Source of the DNA: DATDCV01 sp036524155
GTDB taxonomy: Bacteria > Verrucomicrobiota > Verrucomicrobiia > Limisphaerales > UBA8199
Direction of reading: 5' to 3'
Assembly: GCA_036524155.1 (NCBI GenBank)
Contig: DATDCV010000126.1
Coordinates: 1 to 9,452 of the forward strand
Length of the DNA: 9,452 bases
Shown here: in pieces, positions 6,927-9,452 of the stretch
How the letters are laid out: each line of letters begins with the position of its first letter
Position numbering within the stretch: position 1 is the stretch's first letter
Translations under genes and position numbers: made by a program
The notes under the pieces: generated by a model
Told to the model about the DNA's origin: nothing
The model's database searches: none
The model's input: the letters and a program-made list of their open reading frames with translations, nothing else

Positions 6927-7121
6927 GAAATCCGAAATCCGAAATCCGAAAGAAGGCCGAGATCCGAAGGCCGAAGAGGCGGTGATAAATCGCAGAAACA
7001 GAGTCCCGCTTGTCGGTCGCTTTTGCTGTTTCGCGGCCAACTGCTTGCTTTCGCCCGGCAGCCCTTCGGATTTCGGACTTCGGCCTTCTTTCGGATTTCG
7101 GATCTCGGGTTTCGGGTTTTA
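6927..7121. repeat. Inverted repeat built from a GAAATCC-type short tandem unit
   Basis: Starting at the base after the upstream stop codon, three perfect copies of GAAATCC (6927-6947) lead into further GAA-rich units up to about 6977. The complementary arm, rich in TTTCGGA units, runs from about 7063 to 7120. A 24-base core at 6937-6960 is exactly complementary to 7080-7103, with imperfect pairing continuing on both sides. The spacer between cores is 119 bases and shows no gene. Its position at the end of one gene and upstream of the pseudopilin suggests a dispersed intergenic repeat or a miniature inverted-repeat element. As RNA it would form a long stem. Confidence 0.85.
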
Positions 7122-7234
7122 GAGCGGCGAGGGTTTTGCGGCTTGGGTCCCGAACGGTTGCCGTCCGAGCGGTCCTGGCAGAGGCTTTCCTTTGGGCCGG
7201 CGGCCCGATAATATCGCGCGCTTTGAATCTGGTT
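7122..7234. other. Leader region of the pseudopilin gene
   Basis: This is the remainder of the 308-base gap ahead of the pseudopilin. It contains a short GC hairpin, GGGCC-GGC-GGCCC, at 7194-7206. GATAAT directly follows at 7207-7212 and is a possible -10 element, but no matching -35 box is visible. The pseudopilin frame is open through this region from 7010, without a plausible pilin leader. No Shine-Dalgarno precedes the ATG at 7235. Nothing else was recognised. Confidence 0.4.
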
Positions 7235-8026
7235 ATGTCGAATCATGAGGCCGCGCGCCGGGAGACGGGTTTCACGCTGATCGAGCTGCTGGTCGTTATT
7301 GCGATCATTGCGATTTTGGCGGCGATGCTGCTGCCGTCGTTATCTCAGGCCAAAGTGCGCGCCCAAGGCACCCGTTGTAGCAACCATTTGCGTCAACTGG
7401 CGGTTGGCTGGGCTCTATACTCGGACGATTATAACGATCGGCTGATCGTGAACCACAACAAGGCGCAAACCACCGCTGAGCGCCAAAGCTGGGTCAATAA
7501 TATTGAAGACTGGGGTAACACGCCGGATAACACCAACATTGCGCTTATCCTGAGCGGCAAGCTCGCGCCGTACGTGAACAACTCGACCGCGATTTACAAA
7601 TGTCCGTCGGACTTGACGCCGGCGGCGAATGGTCCCCGCATCCGCAGCATGTCGCTAAACTCGCTGGTGGGAGATCCCGGCCAGGCTTTGGACCAGTTCA
7701 ACCCCAACTACGTGCAGTTCTTCAAAATGGGAGCGGTTCCCCAGCCCGCCCGGATTTTTGCCTTCATCGAGGAGCACCCGGACACTCTCAACGACGGTTT
7801 TTTTGTTGATTCGTGGGATCAGAATCAGTGGAACAACCTGCCGGCGTCCTACCACAACCGATCGGCCAATATCCATTTTATCGATGGCCACATCGAAAGC
7901 CATCGGTGGGCGGTGGCCGACACTGTGCGGGCTCCCATACCCGGGGCTGCGGGCGGCGGGTTCGTGCCTAGACCGCCTACGGATTGGGATTGGTTAAAGG
8001 AGAGGGCCGGCGTTAAAAAACCGTAG
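7235..8026 (+). CDS. Type IV pilin/type II secretion pseudopilin-like protein with H-X9-DG motif
   Basis: The product is a 263-residue prepilin-type protein. The short basic leader ends at Gly12, and the sequence then reads FTLIELLVVIAIIAILAAML, the classic class III signal cut by prepilin peptidase before Phe13, with the conserved Glu at mature position 5 (Glu17). The hydrophobic helix (about 13-34) anchors it in the membrane and would pack into a pilus-like filament. Further on, RCSNHLRQLAVGWALYSDDYNDRL is typical of the large pseudopilin-like family abundant in Verrucomicrobia and Planctomycetes. His207 and Asp217-Gly218 form the H-X9-DG motif in YHNRSANIHFIDGH. I chose the ATG at 7235 because it gives a normal 12-residue leader; the frame upstream is open but is not leader-like. 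No pilus or secretion ATPase gene lies nearby, so the filament or surface structure it joins is unknown. Cleavage is inferred from family knowledge. Confidence 0.92.
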   Translation: MSNHEAARRETGFTLIELLVVIAIIAILAAMLLPSLSQAKVRAQGTRCSNHLRQLAVGWALYSDDYNDRLIVNHNKAQTTAERQSWVNNIEDWGNTPDNTNIALILSGKLAPYVNNSTAIYKCPSDLTPAANGPRIRSMSLNSLVGDPGQALDQFNPNYVQFFKMGAVPQPARIFAFIEEHPDTLNDGFFVDSWDQNQWNNLPASYHNRSANIHFIDGHIESHRWAVADTVRAPIPGAAGGGFVPRPPTDWDWLKERAGVKKP

Positions 8027-8354
8027 TGAGCGACGCGGGTTGAAGGCTCGCGGTTCAGGGTTCCAACGCATGCACGGGAGCGGAGTGAGGTTCCCTATGA
8101 ACCAGTTCAAGAAATTCCCCCTCACCCCTATCCCTCTCCCCGAGGAGAGGGGAAGCTGCGAACGCTCGCGCTGCAAGGGGCTCAGGGGTGCAAGGCGCGA
8201 ACATGTTCAGGGCCTCCTCTCCCCAACCCTCTCCTCCAGAGGAGGAGAGGGAGCCCTCGGGCCCGTTCAGGAGTGCAACGCGCGAATGCGCGATTGGAAG
8301 AGCTCTCTCTCCGCAACGGAACTGGGAGGAGGGGAGGGGAGATTGATGGCGGAA
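8027..8354. other. Gene-free gap between convergent genes, filled with repeat material
   Basis: These 328 bases separate the pseudopilin (plus) from the M16 peptidase (minus), which converge here. Open frames cross the region, but their translations are low-complexity products of the palindromes, so I call no gene. The first 80 or so bases show nothing recognisable. From about 8115 to 8341 lies the palindrome cluster described separately. GAACATGTTC at 8199-8208 is a perfect 10-base palindrome. Transcripts from both sides should end here, but no hairpin is followed by a T-run. Confidence 0.7.
8115..8341. repeat. Cluster of three pyrimidine/purine palindromes with direct repeats
   Basis: Three related units occur about 85-95 bases apart. 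The first is CCCTCTCC-CCGA-GGAGAGGG at 8132-8151, preceded by CTCACCCCTAT. The second has a perfect 11-base stem, CCCTCTCCTCC (8227-8237) and GGAGGAGAGGG (8241-8251), with an AGA loop, preceded by CTCTCCCCAA. The third is degenerate: CTCTCTCTCC at 8303-8312 facing GGGAGGAGGGGAGGGGAG at 8324-8341. A 20-base direct repeat with two mismatches (8182-8201 and 8267-8286) lies between units, so the array looks partly duplicated as a block. The motif resembles dispersed CCCTCACCCC-type intergenic palindromes seen in many bacterial genomes. Confidence 0.8.
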
Positions 8355-9452
8355 CTATTCCGAGGCTTTGGCGGTTGTCTTTGCTTCAAAATCACCGGCT
8401 GAAACCACAACCAGTTTCTTGAGGTCGATATGCGCGCGCAAGACTGTGACGACCTGCTCGGGAGTGAGCGACTGGATCCTTTTCTCCATCCCGGCCTCAT
8501 AGGCCATGGTCCGGCCTGAATAGCGCAAGTTGGCGAGCAGGCCAGTGAGGGCGACATCGCTTGAACGTGCCACCTTTTGAGCGCCGAGGTAGCCCTGCCG
8601 CGCCTTGTCCAACTCATCCTGGGTAACGCCGTCGCGCAACAATCGTTCCAATTCCTGATGGACGGCGGTATCGACGCGGCCGATGTTTTGCGGGTTGCAG
8701 ATAGCGATGATCGTCAGCGTGCCACGCTTATCGAACGAGGAGGCGCTGAGGCTGGAACTGACGCCATAGGTGAGCCCTTCCTTCTGACGAATGCGGTCGC
8801 CCAGCCGTGACGAGAGTGTGCCGCTGCCCAGGATGTAGTTGCCGATGACCAACGCAGGAAAATCCGGGTCATCGTCGCGGACCGGGAACATCAAGCCGGC
8901 GGTATAGGTGGCGTTGGCCTTGTCCGGGGTGTTAATCTTATGCTGAGCGCCCGCGACGTCCTGCTGAATGGGCATTGCGATGCGCGCGTAAGCCTTCGAG
9001 GCGGTCCATCCGTCGAGCGTCCCCTTCAGCACCGACAGGCAGAGCTTCTCATCAAAATCGCCCAGGATGGTCAATTCTCCCGCCTGTGACCCCAGGTATT
9101 CGCGGTAAAGCTGGACGACCTGCTCATAGGTGACCGCCTTGATCCGGTCGATCGATTCTTCAATCGTCGGCTGGTATCGGACGTCATCTTTGGGGTAGGG
9201 GCTCAACTCCCGCTGCAGCAGACGCGGGCCGAGCGCCGCGGGTTCCGTTCGCATTTGTTCGAGCATTGTCAACCGTTCCCGCCGGGCGATTTCGAATTCT
9301 TGTGCCGGCAAAGCCGGCTCGCGGAGCACCTGTGTCAAAAGGTGGAGTACTTCCGGGAAAGTGTCTCGCTTGGCCTGGATCGAGAACGTCACGGCCCCAG
9401 CAGCAGCACTCGCCGCTCCGCCGCCGCGTCCGCGTCCGCCGCGCCCGCCGCC
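8355..9452 (-). CDS. M16 family (insulinase-type) metallopeptidase, C-terminal part, incomplete at window edge
   Basis: This frame is open to the right edge, so the 365 residues seen are the C-terminal part of a longer protein. The GTG at 9390-9392 is not needed as a start. Residues 1-20 of the visible part are a Gly/Arg/Ala-rich tract (beginning GGGRGGRGRGGG). Next comes TFSIQAKRDTFPEVLHLLTQVL and EFEIARRERLTML, typical of the second half of an M16 alpha/beta domain, ending near ELTILGDFD. The following M16 C-terminal domain has GNYILGSGTLSSRLGDRIRQKEGLTYGVSS, with the Arg/Tyr pair at visible residues 222 and 229 spaced as in the family's substrate-binding motif. The zinc motif HxxEH is not in the visible part, so activity cannot be judged: it may lie upstream, or this may be the inactive half of a two-repeat protein. 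A signal peptide, if any, is also outside. It ends at TAG 8355-8357, facing the palindrome cluster. Confidence 0.92.
   Translation of the reverse strand, partial: GGGRGGRGRGGGAASAAAGAVTFSIQAKRDTFPEVLHLLTQVLREPALPAQEFEIARRERLTMLEQMRTEPAALGPRLLQRELSPYPKDDVRYQPTIEESIDRIKAVTYEQVVQLYREYLGSQAGELTILGDFDEKLCLSVLKGTLDGWTASKAYARIAMPIQQDVAGAQHKINTPDKANATYTAGLMFPVRDDDPDFPALVIGNYILGSGTLSSRLGDRIRQKEGLTYGVSSSLSASSFDKRGTLTIIAICNPQNIGRVDTAVHQELERLLRDGVTQDELDKARQGYLGAQKVARSSDVALTGLLANLRYSGRTMAYEAGMEKRIQSLTPEQVVTVLRAHIDLKKLVVVSAGDFEAKTTAKASE

Noticed and set aside
7207..7212. GATAAT as a -10 promoter element for the pseudopilin
   Set aside because: There is no acceptable -35 element at 16-18 bases upstream, and a single hexamer match is expected by chance.
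8227..8251. Perfect 11-base hairpin as an intrinsic terminator
   Set aside because: Neither strand has a T-run after the stem, and related copies nearby point to a repeat family. Termination by other means remains possible.
8040..8402. 120-codon plus-strand open frame across the palindrome cluster
   Set aside because: It is made largely of repeat sequence and runs into the antisense of the M16 gene. The translation is low complexity.

Overview
The window looks like an ordinary stretch of a GC-rich Verrucomicrobia-type chromosome. Planctomycetes or another PVC relative is possible. The indications are twin-arginine Gfo/Idh/MocA oxidoreductases and sugar isomerases, a pseudopilin with the H-X9-DG motif common in PVC bacteria, a large exported or anchored protein of the PVC kind, and AG-poor translation starts. 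This assignment is inference from gene types; there is no rRNA or other phylogenetic marker.

Layout. (a) 148-2594, plus strand: two consecutive Tat-signal genes, a Gfo/Idh/MocA-type oxidoreductase and a xylose-isomerase-like TIM-barrel protein, probably one operon for sugar or polyol conversion outside the cytoplasm. (b) 2539-5234, minus strand: hemL, then ruvX 7 bases later, then truA after a 163-base gap holding a paired-palindrome repeat. These are housekeeping genes for tetrapyrrole synthesis, pre-16S rRNA processing or Holliday-junction resolution, and tRNA pseudouridylation. truA runs 56 bases into the tail of the isomerase gene. (c) 5370-6926, plus strand: an unrecognised protein with one membrane segment and a pseudopilin-like C-terminal module. 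(d) 6927-7234: an inverted repeat built from a GAAATCC-type unit. (e) 7235-8026, plus strand: a type IV pilin/type II secretion pseudopilin-like protein. (f) 8027-8354: a cluster of pyrimidine/purine palindromes between convergent genes. (g) 8355 to the right edge, minus strand: the C-terminal part of an M16 (insulinase-type) metallopeptidase, preceded by a Gly/Arg-rich low-complexity tract that runs off the window.

The genes do not form one evident system. The functional groupings I can defend are the oxidoreductase/isomerase pair, the hemL-ruvX-(truA) minus-strand cluster, and possibly the unknown protein with the pseudopilin, since both carry pilin-like sequence. No tRNA, rRNA, CRISPR array, transposase or phage gene was seen. 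The most interesting material is non-coding: three different palindromic repeat families fill the three longest unexplained gaps. At protein level, the oxidoreductase lacks the usual EKP glutamate, truA has a tail encoded antisense to its neighbour, and the peptidase has an RGG-like tract. I found no convincing undescribed multi-gene system.
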